Of a stretch of DNA of 64,000 bases, positions 48,318 through 61,436 are shown piece after piece. Under the pieces are notes generated by a model, which saw only the letters and a program-made list of their open reading frames with translations, ran no database searches and was not told the DNA's origin. The DNA comes from Histoplasma ohiense (Eukaryota > Ascomycota > Eurotiomycetes > Onygenales > Ajellomycetaceae). The translations under genes and the position numbers were made by a program. The stretch's first letter is position 1. Each line of letters starts with the position of its first letter. The DNA lies in NCBI GenBank assembly GCA_017607445.1, contig JAEVHH010000003.1, positions 4,774,001-4,838,000 on the forward strand. The letters are read 5' to 3'.

Positions 48318-51136
48318 ATGGGCAAGGAAAAGACTCACCAGAGCCGTCCCTCGAAGATAAACACTTATACAGAGCTGAAGCATGGGCAGATCCCGCAGAT
48401 GATTGCACCGCAGGGAGGGAGGCACGGGAATGAACAGGTAGGTTGGTTGCTGTGATCTCTCTTCATTGATTCCATTTGTTTTCTCTGGCGCTTCCATGGT
48501 TTGGGATGAACCATGTGCCTGCCACCGGAAGAACCTTCGAAGGCGTTGGTGGCTTCAAGCCTCTTTGGGCCGATTTCGAACTCTTTTTCGAACTTGTTTT
48601 TTTTTTTTCTTTGTTCCAGCCCACAGTTCGTCCAAAACTCAATCCTGGGAAAGCTTCGGCGGGAGTGTTGTTCATTTTTCACGTTGAATATTATTTTTCT
48701 TGCTTCCTCTCTTTCTTTTACTTGTGTGGAGAGTTTGTGTTATTCCTGTATTGTATTGTATTTTTCTTTCCTATTCTTTTCATTGGTGGTGGGTACGGAA
48801 TAATTGCAGCTAACGGCGCTCCCGTCCAGACTGATCAACACCATCATTATTCCACTCCCACTCACCGCCATGTTGAACGCCAGCTAGGAAGTGCTTGTGA
48901 AGCTACTAGTCCGGACGCTGCTAGTGGCTCTGTGGGACGAAATTCATCTGCAAAACGCAAACTGTTCAACGCAAATAATGACCAGTGTCCCGGATATGAC
49001 TACGACTACGATCGTGATGATCCCCCAAAGGACTCGCTGCTTGCTGCACTGCGTGCTGCCGAAAACAATGATGGCGCCAACCCCCTTGAATTCCCTTCAC
49101 CCCAGTATGGGAACAACATATCCAAGTCGTCGCCAAAGCGCATTCGCTCGAATGAGTGGTTCTTGAAGAGGAGAGAGGTCAACGTTAGCCCTAGCCAGGC
49201 TCATGCTGGCGGGAAGAAGGAGTCGGTAAATTCTCGCCTGCGCTCGAGAAGGAGGCCGTCTTACGTCAAGTCGCACAATGTTTATCGTTCCGTTTCTGCT
49301 ACTGCTCCTGCCGCCGCCGCTAACGCAGAGGGGGCACGCAAATCTAGATTCCTTGAAGGAAGTATGAATGATCGTGTTAGTCAAAAGCCGCCTAGTATCT
49401 ATATCGGAGAGGATATAGACGAGGCTGTTGATCGATATATGACTGGCGACGATGAAGATGGTGCTTCGGGAAGCGTTAGTTCACCCGGGAAGCCTCCAGG
49501 ATGTGGCCATTCGTACACTTCATCAACTGCAACCTCAATGAGCTCTGTTCCCACGGATGCTCCAAGCGCGAAGCAATCTGGGCTGTCCAGGTTTGGACAA
49601 GTTATAGCGTCTGCCTTTAACCCCTTTGGTGTGTGGAACAATGTCTCTGAAATATGGAATGGATCCCAGGATGGGACGAAGACGTCGACTACATCGGCAT
49701 CGACGCGTGCAACAGCGCATAAGGATATCCTTGCAGAGCGCCAGGCGCAAGCTGAGAAAGCTTATGCAGAACTTAAGGCCGCCGGGTATCAGGGCACAGT
49801 GAAGAGCACTTCTGCAAGCTACAGAGCACATCCCACCCCGGAAAAGAACAGCGTTAAAAAAATATCAAAACATCCCTATCTTGCCGGAGGGACGCCTCAG
49901 CAGCAGCATAAGCCCATTCGTTCCATCTCTTCTACCTTCAGCAAGGATAACCTCCTCAGCCCATCAAAATCCGCGTTTCGCGCATCGTTCCTGGATTTGC
50001 GGAAAGCGGCTTCAAATATCAGTCTTCCGTTGACCCCGAAGCGGACAGATGCTGCCGGTGAGGATAATAACCACAATAATGATGACAACGAGGATGGGAA
50101 TTCCAGGGTTCTTCGAGAAAAGGTTTCCCGTAGACATCTGGAGAAGCAGCGTAAGTTGAGGAAGAAGGTTAGTAATTTGGAGAGCCAGCTGGAGCGGGCG
50201 AAGAGGCAGTTGCGTCTGGCATCTGGAGAATGGGATATTGACCACGAGAGCACGACTGAAAATACAAGTACAAGCGCGAACGGCAGTGCGAATATGGATG
50301 AAACCGAGAAAGTTGACGAGATAGATTCCGTGCCACCCGTGCCTCCTCCCCATCGTGAAGGGGTTAAAGTGGGACGGAGGAAGAAATTCGTCCCGGGCGC
50401 ACTGCCCTCACTACCATCCGAGAGGATTTTGCTCGGTCAAGGCGTGGAGAAGCCTCCGAATAAGGCGGTGTTTGCGGGTGCAACCCCAAATGGCCCTCGA
50501 CCTCTAAATGCAGAGGATGCAAGTACTCCGTCCCATAAACTTAGGAAAACAAGGCGTGAGAAGAACCTAGCGCCCGCGACGAGCTCTCGACACGCAAGCA
50601 TGTCGACCGGGGCACTAGACATTCATCGGGAGGAACATCGTAATAACGACGCAGTTCCATATCCAGAAGAAGATTATGCACGCCCCCCGCCCTTCGATTC
50701 CTCATCGGTTTCGAAACGGAACCAACCAGGCCGAAAACAAGGTCTTACTGACGACAACCAGCCTCCCTCCAACGCACAACCCATCCCCAAACCCAACCAC
50801 CCGCCCCGCCGTCGCCGGTCCCCGACGACTTTTCCAAGCCAAAACCACATCCGCGACCATACTTCCAATATACCCACAAACAGCACAGCTGGCAGCAGCA
50901 TAAAGTGCCCCCAACCACGGCGCAGCGGCAGCGGAGCTGCCATGCGAAATGACCACCAGGTCGACGACGGTGATGATGACATCCCGCCCGTCCCACCGCT
51001 ACCAGCCAATTTCATCGCTATGTCTGGGGCCAGTGTACGGAGCCGGGGGCAGCTAGAGGTACAACAAGAGGAGCAGGTGTGCAAGAAACAGCAACAGAAA
51101 CCGCAGGAGTTCGACTGGCCGGAAGACTTTTTGTGA
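48318..51136 (+). CDS. large disordered nuclear-type protein with short coiled coil
   Basis: Proposed exons 48318-48437 and 48830-51136, giving 808 residues. The first exon starts MGKEKTHQSRPSKINTYTEL and ends at a strong GTAGGT donor. I joined it to ACT at 48830, which keeps frame, but the 392-nt intron is long for this genome and may hide another exon. The body is Ser/Pro/Arg-rich and mostly disordered. Notable parts: an NLS-like SPKRIRSNEWFLKRR, SGLSRFGQVIASAFNPFGVW, SAFRASFLDLRKAASNISLP followed by PLTPKR, a basic coiled coil around 575-605 (EKQRKLRKKVSNLESQLERA), and repeated VPPVPP motifs. It ends in FDWPEDFL. I recall similar proteins in related fungi only under vague nuclear or RNA-binding names; no function is claimed. 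A T tract starts 10 bp after the stop. Confidence 0.75.
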
Positions 51137-52234
51137 ATATTCGTCTTTTTTTTTTTTTTTTTTTTTTTTCCTTGCTTTTTTCTTTTTCTTGGTGGAAATT
51201 TTCTGGGTTTCCTTGGGGAGTGGAACTGAGCAAATGCGTTGTTAGGCGACGGAGGCAATATAGTAGAAACTGGGAGAGAGCTAGAAGTACAGAGGATGGC
51301 TGTATGATGGATTAGGACGGAGTTATGCTTTTGGGTTCTGGGTTTCTGGGACTTCTGGGACTTTTTCTTGCCATGGGATGGGGTGATTGGGGTTTTGGAA
51401 GGGTTTTGCACTGTACTTTTTGCTTTGTTTTCTGATACCTACCTACCTATATTGTACGCGGCGATTTATGTGAATGTTCTCGATTGCTTTATTTTGCATT
51501 TGGGGTTTTATTTTAAATCTTGTTTGATTTGGAAGTTTTGGAGAAATTATTCTCGGTCTGATGTTTTTTTGGGGGAAAGGTTGCGAGATGCCTGGGTAAC
51601 CTGCACTTGGATTTACACATCTTCAGAAGATGAGAGAACATCTCAGTTTCCACATTGCGTTTCCGTTTATGTTTTCCTTCTCATTTCTCCTACGTCTCCA
51701 ATGTTCTTTTCTGTTTAAACTGAGTGGTGCGGATTTTGAGCATTGTTGTTCTGATTTGATTCCTTTTCACTCAAAGATCCATCCATCGCTGGTTGTTTTG
51801 GTATTTTGTGGGATAATTTGAATCATAGGTTCAATGATCGATGAGAATTTTGTTCGTATGTTTTACTCAAAACACTGCTTTGGCTCTCCAATGGGGAGAT
51901 TCCTTCTCCTATAGGCAATTATTATGGTGGAAGCAAGTCCAAAAAAAAAAAAAAAAAAAAATTATAGGATTGATAGGTCGAATATTAACTCGATGAAATA
52001 CTGGAAATCTTCGTGAAGACATCAAGACATCAACAACCCCTCTCCAAATACCCAACCGGGCGTCCGGCTGATTGATTTGATTTTTCGGTAGAATTCACCA
52101 GCTACAGAAACTAGCACCTACCTACCGGAATTCAGGCCGAGTAAAAATAAAAGTATAAAACAACCCATCAGACCAACGGATATAATAAAGTGGAGGAAAT
52201 ATAAATAAACAAATAAAGTTTATCATGCCGGCAA
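51137..52234. other. convergent 3' spacer with T and A tracts
   Basis: Shared 3' flank of two convergent genes. It begins with a 24-bp T run (51146-51169) and has a 21-bp A run at 51941-51961. No gene is seen. Confidence 0.5.
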
Positions 52235-53912
52235 TCACAAATACCATCGAAATTCCTCCGATGACGGGCCATCCCTTAGGTTCTTCGTCGACACATCCCT
52301 CGCTTTGATGGTGACTCCCGCTCGACGATCTCGGCGTTTGTTATCCCACAACATATAAAGCCCCAGGCAGGCCACGAGGGTCGCACCCGCGGCCCCGAAT
52401 GATGCGGTTGTGATCAACGCAGGCTCATACTTGGGCTTGTCCTTGGCTCGGAAGATGTTGCTACTGACGATTCCCATCACGTTGGCCAGCGGGACTCCGA
52501 CAGAGGTAAGCATTATGCGGCGGCCTTCGTGCGCGATGTTGTTGTTGTACCATGTACTGAGGAGCACGGAAGGGGCAGAGGTACCCCATGTCATCATGAA
52601 GCAGGCGTAATACGCTAGCTTCAGCTGGGCGTTCACGTCATCGATTGCAGCATAGATGATAAAGCCAGTGAATGTAAGGACGAAGCCAAGGACAATGAAA
52701 GGGAAGCGGATGCGGGCCCAGTCGGACGAAAACGCGAGGATAAGAAGCATCACGGCGCCCGTGCAATTGGGTGCGACGGTGTACAGGTTCGTTTTCACAG
52801 TGGTGTAACCCAGGCGTTGAATGATTTGGGGCATGAATAGGGCGACAGATTGAATGGGAATGCCGAGACACATCTCGACGCCGAGGAAAGCATATGAGAT
52901 CGGTTGCTTGAAGACGAGGATTGCGTCGCGGAAGTTGAATTTCTCGTCGACGACGGAACTGGAATCTACTTGGATGCGGTGGAAGGCCAAGGCTTTCTCC
53001 TGCTCGGTGAGGAATTTCGCTTGGGCGGCGCTCAGGGGCAGGTACCAGTATGCGAAGACTGCAAAGGCGACGCTAGCGGCGCCTTCAATAAGGAAGAGAT
53101 AGCGCCAGCCTTCCAGCGAGGTATTTTCAATTCTGAAGACAGCGAAGGAGAGAAGGCCCGAGAAAGCATTGGCAATGTTGGACGCCGCGTAGAAAATGGC
53201 GAGGCGGCGGGCAAGCTCGCCACGTCGATAGAAAGTTGTGAGATAGTAGATTACCAGCGGGAAGAAACCGGATTCCGCCATCCCAAGGAACCAGCGCAGG
53301 GCGAACATGCCGCCGAAGTTCTTAGTGGCGGCGGAGAGAAGAGTCATTGAGCCAAAAACGAACATAAGAATAGGTAAAACGCGGGCAGGGTTGTATTTTT
53401 TGCCCAGCATAGACACTGGTGGCGCGAAAAGCACATAGGGAACGAAAAAAATGGAGAGGAGAAGGTTGTATTGGCCGTCTTTGAAGTTGAGATCTATTCC
53501 CCCTTGCCGTTAGACCTGGTGCAAGGGAGCCCACAAAGTGGCAGATAATGCATTCCCTTACCTTTACTCAACCCATCTGTCTGGGCATTACCCACGTTGC
53601 CTTTATCCAGTGCATTGAATAAATCTAGAAAACTGCCGTCAGCTCTGATCGGTTCGTGGATGCTGCATATCCGGATGGGGATCCTGGTGTCTGTGTTCAC
53701 TTACACATTATAGCCAAAACTGGCATCAAGCGGACATCAAATTTCCTGCATAGCGCTCGCTCTGCTTTGTGGTCCGTGATGCGAGCAACATTATCGTCAA
53801 ATTTCCCTTCACCCTGTAATGAGTTCCTCTCTAGGTTGCCCGCAGACTCGTAAGTCAGCTCATTTTTTGAAATATCATCGCTGACCACCGGTGTTGGTTT
53901 CTCCGAAGCCAT
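52235..53912 (-). CDS. MFS anion:cation symporter, DAL5/TNA1 (allantoate permease) family
   Basis: Three exons, 53912-53705, 53624-53562 and 53493-52235, giving 509 residues. The 63-nt middle exon restores the family start YLFNALDKGNVGNAQTDGLSKDL and the next exon continues with QYNLLLSIFFVPYVLF. About twelve membrane helices follow; FLGMAESGFFPLVIYYLTTFYRRGELARR is typical of this family and holds the central loop signals. Members import allantoate, nicotinate, pantothenate, biotin or similar organic anions at the plasma membrane. The substrate cannot be told from sequence. It is read away from the HSL-type hydrolase 1.9 kb to the right, and no shared promoter is implied. Confidence 0.9.
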
Positions 53913-55872
53913 GCCGGTAAGATCCCGGATGGGCTTTCTTAATGGCAGATGAACGGTAAGCTTTTTGAATATATACCAGTGGTGGACTAAGAGAAAGACG
54001 GGGAGGAGCAATGCCGGAGGAATCAACACCTCTGCTTCGCAAGGAGATAAATGGAGGGACCGGTCACAAACACCCACTCACACATACAAGGGCCACGAGG
54101 GGCGAAAAGGGAGGAAAAACTGGGGACTTTATATACGTGATCTTTAATGAATTCGCCCTAGTTAAGATCTTCCAAGATCCTGTTCACCGATACAAAGGTC
54201 GAGGAGAGGAGATACACCATCCCAGGCCGTCCAATGGTGTCAGACAGAAGCACACGAGGGGGATAAGCCAGCAAGTCTGTTTCCCCCGCCATTAGATGGT
54301 TGGCGACATGGCTGACGGGCGGAAACTATTCCTCCGTGAGATACAGTTTGATTTCGGACCCTGAAGACTAAAGCTAGTTGATAGAGCTATCACGGCGGGC
54401 GTGGGGGTTAGCTGTTGTCCTCGAGGCCGTCAAGCGCCTAGATTGCACTTGTACGCAGCGATTCTTGGATTTCCCCGCAGCCGAGGGCACAAACAACTAA
54501 CTAGCAGCCATGATGCTCTGGGGGTGAGACCTCCGTAGAGAACAGCTGCTCGGCGACGAGTTATTATTGCAACAAGATACCCAGAAGCCGATGTCTCCAG
54601 CTAACGGTGTGATTGGCACGCAGGGCTTCTAGCGGTTTTCTGAGACGGCGGGACAAGCAGACTAGGAGACTAGGAGACTAGGAGACTGCGACTCCCCTCC
54701 CCATTTTCGGCGTATTCGCCTAGGGATTCATTCGCCTGGTGTCTGGAGGCGCCGAGGTGGATTGTTCCCTGGCGGCCAAGAATGCTCGGGCGGAGAAGAA
54801 TGAAACGAGATGGCCCAACATCATCACGTAACGTTACGAGAAAGAGGCCTGAATAAGGCGTTTGCTTGCATTCGTTCGTGAATCATGACCTTGCAAGAAC
54901 AACATCAATGGGCGAAGATACCTTTCTAAACCTTGTCTCCGGCTATCCAAACTAATCCTCATGGTTGCTCCTTAAACGATGCAAGCAGCTGCAGCGAGTT
55001 ACAGGAAGTAAACATTAAAAAAAGCAAAATAAACAAATAAAAATAAAACAAATACAAGTATCCGCAGACTTACGATGGAGCAGTGGCTATCAATGAATAC
55101 TAGTAATTATATAACATGTAAGTTACTGTACAAAGCGCAACTAACTACACTGCCGATCTACCACAGCTTTCTACCACTCTGCGGATTCTTAGGCTGTCTG
55201 TGGAACAATTAATTAACTTGATCTTTCTAAGGACATGGAAAATTACCACTATTTTTACTATAATCGTTATAGGCAAGTAAGTGTGCGCTGTTGAGCTGCG
55301 GTGTTGGCTATGAATAGTATATATGGCCGTCTCGAATTGAATGGCAAGCATTCTGCATTCATTTGATGCTACCTAATTGAGAGGGAAAAAAAAAAAAAAA
55401 ACAACCTCATGATATGTATGCAAATCATGTTTCATTTTGTTAGGTGGACAAGGATCCCTCGTCAATCCTCATCTTATGGCTGGGGAGTGAGTGTCAGCTA
55501 CTGATTACTATCTACACCGCTTCGACGTACGGTATGGGAAAGGACCAGCGAAGCAAATTCCAGGGAAAGTCTTGATTTTGTCGTTTTGGTTTCTAATTCT
55601 CGAGATCTGGAGATGTTATAGATTCTACCGCTGGCCATCAGGTACAGGATATGCAACGGAGTGGCCATGCTGGAAAAAGCAATAACCACGCCAATGTCCT
55701 TAGTTCGCCAGCCTCATCAGTCCTAGACGCTCCAAAAACAAGCTCCCCCAAACCTTAACAGAACAGTTGGCTTGGTTCGGATATAAATAACTAAGTATGG
55801 GTGGAGAGAGAAACAAGAGTGCAATGCAATGTCTTCGTACTTGTGGGATGAGAGAAAATAATTGGGCAATAG
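53913..55872. other. intergenic spacer
   Basis: 5' flank of the symporter gene and 3' flank of the hydrolase gene. It has a short ACTAGGAG repeat (about three copies near 54660-54685) and an A run near 55387-55401. No gene is supported. Confidence 0.5.
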
Positions 55873-56954
55873 TTATAGGAACTTTTTACAGCCCTCAACC
55901 ATATAGGTGATAGCGTCTCTGCCGGCCTGCAGGACTCCATCCATTGCAAGGAACGGATGGGGCATCCCCTCCATAACATGCAAGTCAACCTGAATCCCGG
56001 ATTTTCTCAATTTCTCCGCGTAATTTTCTCCTTCGCTCCGTAACACATCAAGCTCTCCCACCATCATGATTGCGGGAGGTACACCAGACCAAGTGGGTGA
56101 CTCGTCCGCGTAAAACAATGGACTGGCTTCAGGGTTTGCCCAGTCTGATTCTCGGGGCAGATAGTGTCGTCTATACCAAAGCATTTTCGCAGCAGGGAGA
56201 GCAGGGATGTGTTCATTGTCACAGTAGGAGATGTTGTTTCTGACATCAGCTGTGTTGTCCATTACCGGGACACTGAGTAGCTGTACTTTTAGAGGCGAAA
56301 AATTCCGCGCCGCACATCGATGTGTCATGACGGCTGCAAGGTTGCCGCCTGCACTCGAGCCTCCCACACCGATGCGCGAGATGTCAAGATTGAGACGCGT
56401 GCGGCCTTCTGAAAAGGCCCAAAGGACGGCCTCCCAGCAATCGTGTACCGCCGCTGGGAATGGGTTTTCCGGCGCGAGTCTGGTGAGTTGGATTAGTAAA
56501 TCAATACTAACTATCTCTCGGGATAGAAATGAAAGTTGGAATGAAACAAATAAACGAACCTGTAATCAACGGTAATAACCACACACTCAGCCCTGGAGCA
56601 AATATTCGTACAGACAACATTCTCCGTATCGATATTCCCGAGCACCCACCCGCCCCCGTGAAAATAAATAAGCACTGGCCACCCGCCCGCCGGCGCTTTT
56701 TCCGCGATTGGAGTGAAGCATCGCAAATTCACATCTAGGCCATCACTCTCCTTCCGTTTAATAGAGATATCTTCTTGCTTACCCACAGGTAACAATGGCC
56801 CCGCGCCTGGTATGAGGACCCCAGATGTGCGCGATGCGGCAACGGGTTGGAGATGTACCTGCTCCTGATTAATGATGTGTTTGTTGTAGAAGGACACATA
56901 TTCCGGATGTATTTTTGAAGCGACGGACTCGTGCAGCGGGTATGGCGGTGGCAT
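55873..56954 (-). CDS. alpha/beta hydrolase, hormone-sensitive-lipase family
   Basis: Two exons, 56954-56560 and 56479-55873, giving 333 residues. The oxyanion-hole motif HGGGW lies at 99-103. The nucleophile is Ser174 in GGSSAGG, a GXSXG elbow. The acid is Asp276 in GELDVLRSEG, and His306 in GMPHPF completes the triad. The intron falls inside the conserved VDYR-LAPE block, which splicing restores. No signal peptide is seen, so it is probably cytosolic. The family hydrolyses short acyl esters or lactones; some members sit in secondary-metabolite clusters, but nothing here fixes the substrate. All catalytic residues are intact. Confidence 0.92.
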
Positions 56955-59149
56955 GGTGGCGCGAGGATGATTTCTTCTGTTTCGCTTTCGAATTTTCTCG
57001 CAAATATCTTTTTTTTGCTCGCGGAGTTATTTGGAATATTTTTGCGTCGTCGGTGGGAGGCTACGACGTGATTGTCTCAGTGTATTAAAGCCAATTGTTC
57101 CAACCTCGGGCCGCTGATAGGAGTTGTTGTGGAATCCTCTGCTGCCCCCAAATGTCATATCTTTGGGAGTGAATCTCAATCTGCAGGTGTCGAACATCTC
57201 CTAGCCGCCAAAGCGGGGCCTAGCTGATTCACAAGCGCCACCGCGAATAACTGCCCTGCTGCAGCATCAGGATGTTCAGCCCAAATCGGCAGAGACCCCC
57301 AAAGTTGGAATTCAACGTCCATACTCCCAAGTGTGGGGGCACGTTTCTGGAGACTCGGAGAGAAATGTCATCTTCACCCCAATTACCGGAGGATTGGATC
57401 GGTCCCACGGAAAACGATGGGTGGGATGCGAGATAGGATGTGGGGGGTATGTGCCTTTTCGAAGAACGTGAATTGCTTTTTGCAAGATGCCGTTCGCTCA
57501 CTTTCTCGTTGCGCTGTCGAGGATTGGCCTCCTGAACTCGCTTTTGATTATCCCGAGGTAGGGCTAAATTCCCAACTTGGTATGTGGACCAGTATCATCA
57601 TCCTATGTCATATAAACAAAAAATTTTCCAATTAGATGTCAATCGAACTAAGAGCTTTAGCACACTTTCTCCTTGAATAGTACTTTCCTACTTTATTCGT
57701 ATTTTTCTTGCGATGATTTTTCAACGCGGCTGGAGGAGGAGGAGGCAGCGCTGCTCAGTCCAATATTTTAAGCTCCAATATTCAATGACAACATGATACG
57801 GAGAAATTCCGAACTGGCTGCGGCATCTGGAAGCTGTGGCGAGGAATTGATGCCTCAAGCCAGGGAATAGTCTAAAAAATAACCTGCTTTGATTCTCTTC
57901 ACCCAATGCATTCCTGACGTCGTATCGCACCGGTTCTCCTTTCATGAGTTCAAAGTTGGCAAGTATGCGGTTACATTGCTATTTTTCTATACTAGTATCA
58001 ATGCATTGATTGGAGGAGCACGACCCGTTCATCAAGCTGGCTCAGACCGATACTGTGTCGCTCGCCTTAGAAGCCTGCCTAGATGCCCCACTTCCATGAA
58101 GATCAGTCATGGCTTGTTGGACGCTCCAGAGGAACTGCATGGAAATTGTACAGCCTGTCAGCTTCAACCTTCACGAAGTCTCGAAAAACGTTTATGACAC
58201 TTTGATTTCGCCTTGCTTATCTTTTTGAAAACACTGCAGCTAGGAAGCTAAAGAAAGTTTTATCAGCACCAAAAAAGGGGGCCCAGTGATAGCTTGAAAA
58301 CTTCTAGGAGATCGTCGAAAGTTCTCACACGTCGCACTGAACATGTACTGTACCATAAAGACTGGGCGAAGTGTCTCAGTAACGGTATTTTTTTTTCCCT
58401 GGATAGGATAAATCATACAAAAATTGGACTGGCCAATAATCCTCACAACAGTGGTGCAAGTTTCTGCCCCACAAATAACCAAAATTCCGTGTCACAGTTG
58501 CCGGCGCGTCCGGTCCTCCACCTCCTAGATCCCTTGCTGGACATAGTTGGCGAAACTTCATACTTCCGAGTCCGTATGAATCCGTTGGGTCACCCCGATA
58601 CGCGTTCAGTTATCCAGGAGCAGAGCATTTGTGGCTTCTCTCCTGAAAGGATGCCGTTGGGTAAGTGGGATGTGTGGGATGCGTGGGGGTGCCCGTTATT
58701 TTTCGACTTGGGGAACTCCTGCCTGAAGTCAATTTGGGCCCCATTGCTCCATACTTCGAAAATGAGCGAGCGACAAGCGGAGGGGAAGTTGACGAGAAGC
58801 CTTATGCCCCTGGCCATTGCTCGGAGAAGGGGACGAATTCTGAGTGAGTCAAGCAGGACCGATGGGATGGCGGGCCATGCTTGGTTGACACCCATTGATT
58901 CATTCAGGGCACTATGGATGAAACCAAGCATTGGCTGAAGCTAACGAACGATATTGAAATTTACAATCTTCAAAAGAGAAAGCTTCCAATGACAAAAGCG
59001 AATCTTATTTTATGCCGCCTTGTGAGTTATGCTACCTCGCTTTACCATGATAAATTTATTAAAACTTCAAGTTCAAAAAAAAAAAAATAAATAAATAAAA
59101 TAAAATAAAATAAAAAAAATAGCTACAAAGCAACAGAGAAGGAGACCGT
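56955..59149. other. intergenic, one unassigned open frame
   Basis: About 2.2 kb. The largest open frame, 58294-58938 on the plus strand (214 codons), overlaps a minus-strand frame of 113 codons. Neither shows a recognisable domain and the residue make-up is not typical of a structured protein. The hydrolase promoter lies at the left end. Confidence 0.45.
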
Positions 59150-60145
59150 TTATAACGAACGCTCATACTCAATGAGCTCGCTAAACTCCTTTGTATAGGC
59201 TGCTGCCATCGCATCAGTCGGCCTGGGCAGGGGCTTGCGAGCGAATCCCCCGTATCCCAAGTGTGACTCCATGGCAGATTTAATCCCTACCACACCCCCC
59301 TGAATAGCCGCCCAATCGCCACGGGCCAAAATTTCCTGAGCACTACGTGCCTCCTTGAGCTTTCCCTGATAATATAGATCCATTACCCGCACGCAAGTCT
59401 TGGGCGCAATATTGGCGATCCCACCAATAATCCCTGATCCACCACTGATGAGAGTTTGTATCGTAAAGTCTCCCGAACCACCAAGGCACAGGAACGGAAC
59501 TGGGGCTGAGGCTTTGCTGTCCTGGGCAGCGGCGACGCGGGTTAATTTCCCCGTGTTTCCGCAGGTAAACTTACAGCCCACAATATTTGGGTGTTTGCTC
59601 AATGCGATGATCGTGTCTGAGTCCAGATCTAGACCTGAAACGGCAGCGGGATAGTTATATATGACAATCGGGAGCGGAGATGCATCAGCTACATCGCGGA
59701 AGAACTGAAGAATCGAATCTGATAAAAGGAGTGCTTTGTAGTAAGATGCAGCAAGGACGAGGGCGTAGTCAGCACCGGCTGCATATGCCTGGTGACAAAG
59801 CTTGATAGTTTCCCGAGTAGACTGTGCACTGCAGCCAACGATGAGGGGCATGTTGGGAAACCCGGAGCTATCTAGCGCCTTGCGAGTGGTTTCAATGGCC
59901 GCAATGCGTTCTTCGTTTGATAGATGTACTGCTTCGCCGTTCGAGCCGTGGACGGCCAGGCCGGTCACGCCAGCTTGTGCTAACCACACGGCATGTTTGC
60001 TGATTGTCTGGGTATCGAGATTCTCTGTTCCTCTTTCAAAAAAGCATATAGTTGGAACATATACGCCTGGTTTTAGCGGGCGGCGGGGTCGGTCGCTGCC
60101 GCCATTTTCGCTGACGTCCTTATGGGCTGTGGACATTGGAGACAT
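59150..60145 (-). CDS. DapA/HOGA1-like class I aldolase (dihydrodipicolinate synthase family)
   Basis: A single exon of 331 residues; the first ATG in frame is at 60145. The TIM-barrel landmarks are clear: GSNGEAVHLSNEER at 68-81, Tyr165 in YNYPA, the Schiff-base Lys192 in NIVGCKFTCGN, and a late GGSGIIGGIANI. The GSNGE form, the ASYYK at 134-137 and the overall pattern recall mitochondrial 4-hydroxy-2-oxoglutarate aldolase (HOGA1) rather than lysine-making DapA, which fungi do not need. Members split or form 2-oxo acids with pyruvate. The exact substrate is unknown. No clear targeting signal. It sits upstream of, and on the same strand as, no other gene, but RidA is 1.3 kb to its right on the same strand. 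Confidence 0.9.
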   Translation of the reverse strand: MSPMSTAHKDVSENGGSDRPRRPLKPGVYVPTICFFERGTENLDTQTISKHAVWLAQAGVTGLAVHGSNGEAVHLSNEERIAAIETTRKALDSSGFPNMPLIVGCSAQSTRETIKLCHQAYAAGADYALVLAASYYKALLLSDSILQFFRDVADASPLPIVIYNYPAAVSGLDLDSDTIIALSKHPNIVGCKFTCGNTGKLTRVAAAQDSKASAPVPFLCLGGSGDFTIQTLISGGSGIIGGIANIAPKTCVRVMDLYYQGKLKEARSAQEILARGDWAAIQGGVVGIKSAMESHLGYGGFARKPLPRPTDAMAAAYTKEFSELIEYERSL

Positions 60146-61436
60146 GTTGGTAATCAAGGTGGAAAGGGCTTTTCAATCGTTTTGTGATGTCTTTTCTTCC
60201 TTTCTTAAAGAAGAGGTCGAGCTTGGGTTTTGAGCTTTGAAAGTACTCTTTCGGGTGGAGGGGTGCTTTATGTGACGACGAGGATACAACGAGAATGCGG
60301 GAAGGCTGAAAGTTGATAAGCCCGCAGCTAATTCTGGTTGTTCTGAAGGAAAACGGGAAAGCAGGAGCTAACAGCAGAAATTCCAGAGAAGATCTGCCCG
60401 AAAAAACAGGCGGAGTGAAAAGATGGATTGATCGAGGGGGGGGTCATTCATCACGAGCCATTATTCCTCAGGGGTTCAATGGTTGATGAATTTTGGAGAA
60501 TGAAACCGGGCCACTCAGCTCGATTGAGCCCCCCAAAATCCACCTCATGATGACCCAAAATTATGTAAATAGGGAAAAAGCCCGGCAGTTGACCAATTTC
60601 ACGACTGCAAGCAGAGGTGACCCCCACGCCGTAAAAGGATGCTTGCTGGTGGGAAGCCAGAGCCCACATCGACGGGAGGGGAGTTCCAAGGACCATTTTG
60701 TGGCTGAACCTCCCCGGTTAGTGAGAGACTTCGTATGGACCATCACGCGAGAGACCCAGCAAGTTGGGCGACAGTGCTGAATTGTCTTGCTGCAATGGCG
60801 GTAATTGCGGGGAAATGGGGGTGGCGGAGGTGTTGGGTTCACACTAGTCTTTGAAATGGTGCAGCCTCAGAGCATGAATATCCCTTGGGCAAAGCGGTGG
60901 GATGCTGCATCATGAGGCGGCGGGGAGAGCGATGCATGACCTGTTGCATCCTGCTGTGGTGATATTCAGGTGAAAACTTGATTGACGGTGCCAAACCCAT
61001 CCATGGGGAGATGCGAAAGATGAAAACAAACTCCTTCAGAAGAAGTATTTAGCCTCTCGGCGAATTCTTCGCTTTCTGTTTGTTATCCGTGAAAGCTGAT
61101 TGATTGATTGATTCATATGTTTGCAATTTTGGGGGATTGAAGCTAGTTAATAGGTCCCTCCAGCGTTTGAATGCGCTTGAAGACTGGAGAGTGCCCTCGA
61201 ACCCCTCCTAACGGAGAGATGATAGAACGAATTTTATACAAAAAATACTCGAAAAAGCTAGCTAGGTACAGAGTGCAGAGTGCAGATATGTTGGTAACTA
61301 TGCCCAATCAAACATGTGGTCGTGTGATCTCATATTTCTTTTTGATATTTCCTTTCTTTTTTCCCTCTTTTTCTTCGGTGTAGCTAGATGGCTTGAAAGG
61401 AGCAAAGACTTCTCGACGAAAGGAAAGCATCGCAGT
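60146..61436. other. spacer between aldolase and RidA genes
   Basis: About 1.3 kb holding the aldolase promoter and the RidA 3' flank. Only short overlapping frames are present. Confidence 0.5.

Noticed and set aside
50674..51411. 245-codon minus-strand frame over the large disordered gene
   Set aside because: Antisense shadow that also crosses the poly-T tract; no domain.
58294..58938. Plus-strand frame of 214 codons
   Set aside because: No domain or family recognised, and an overlapping open frame on the other strand looks equally plausible.
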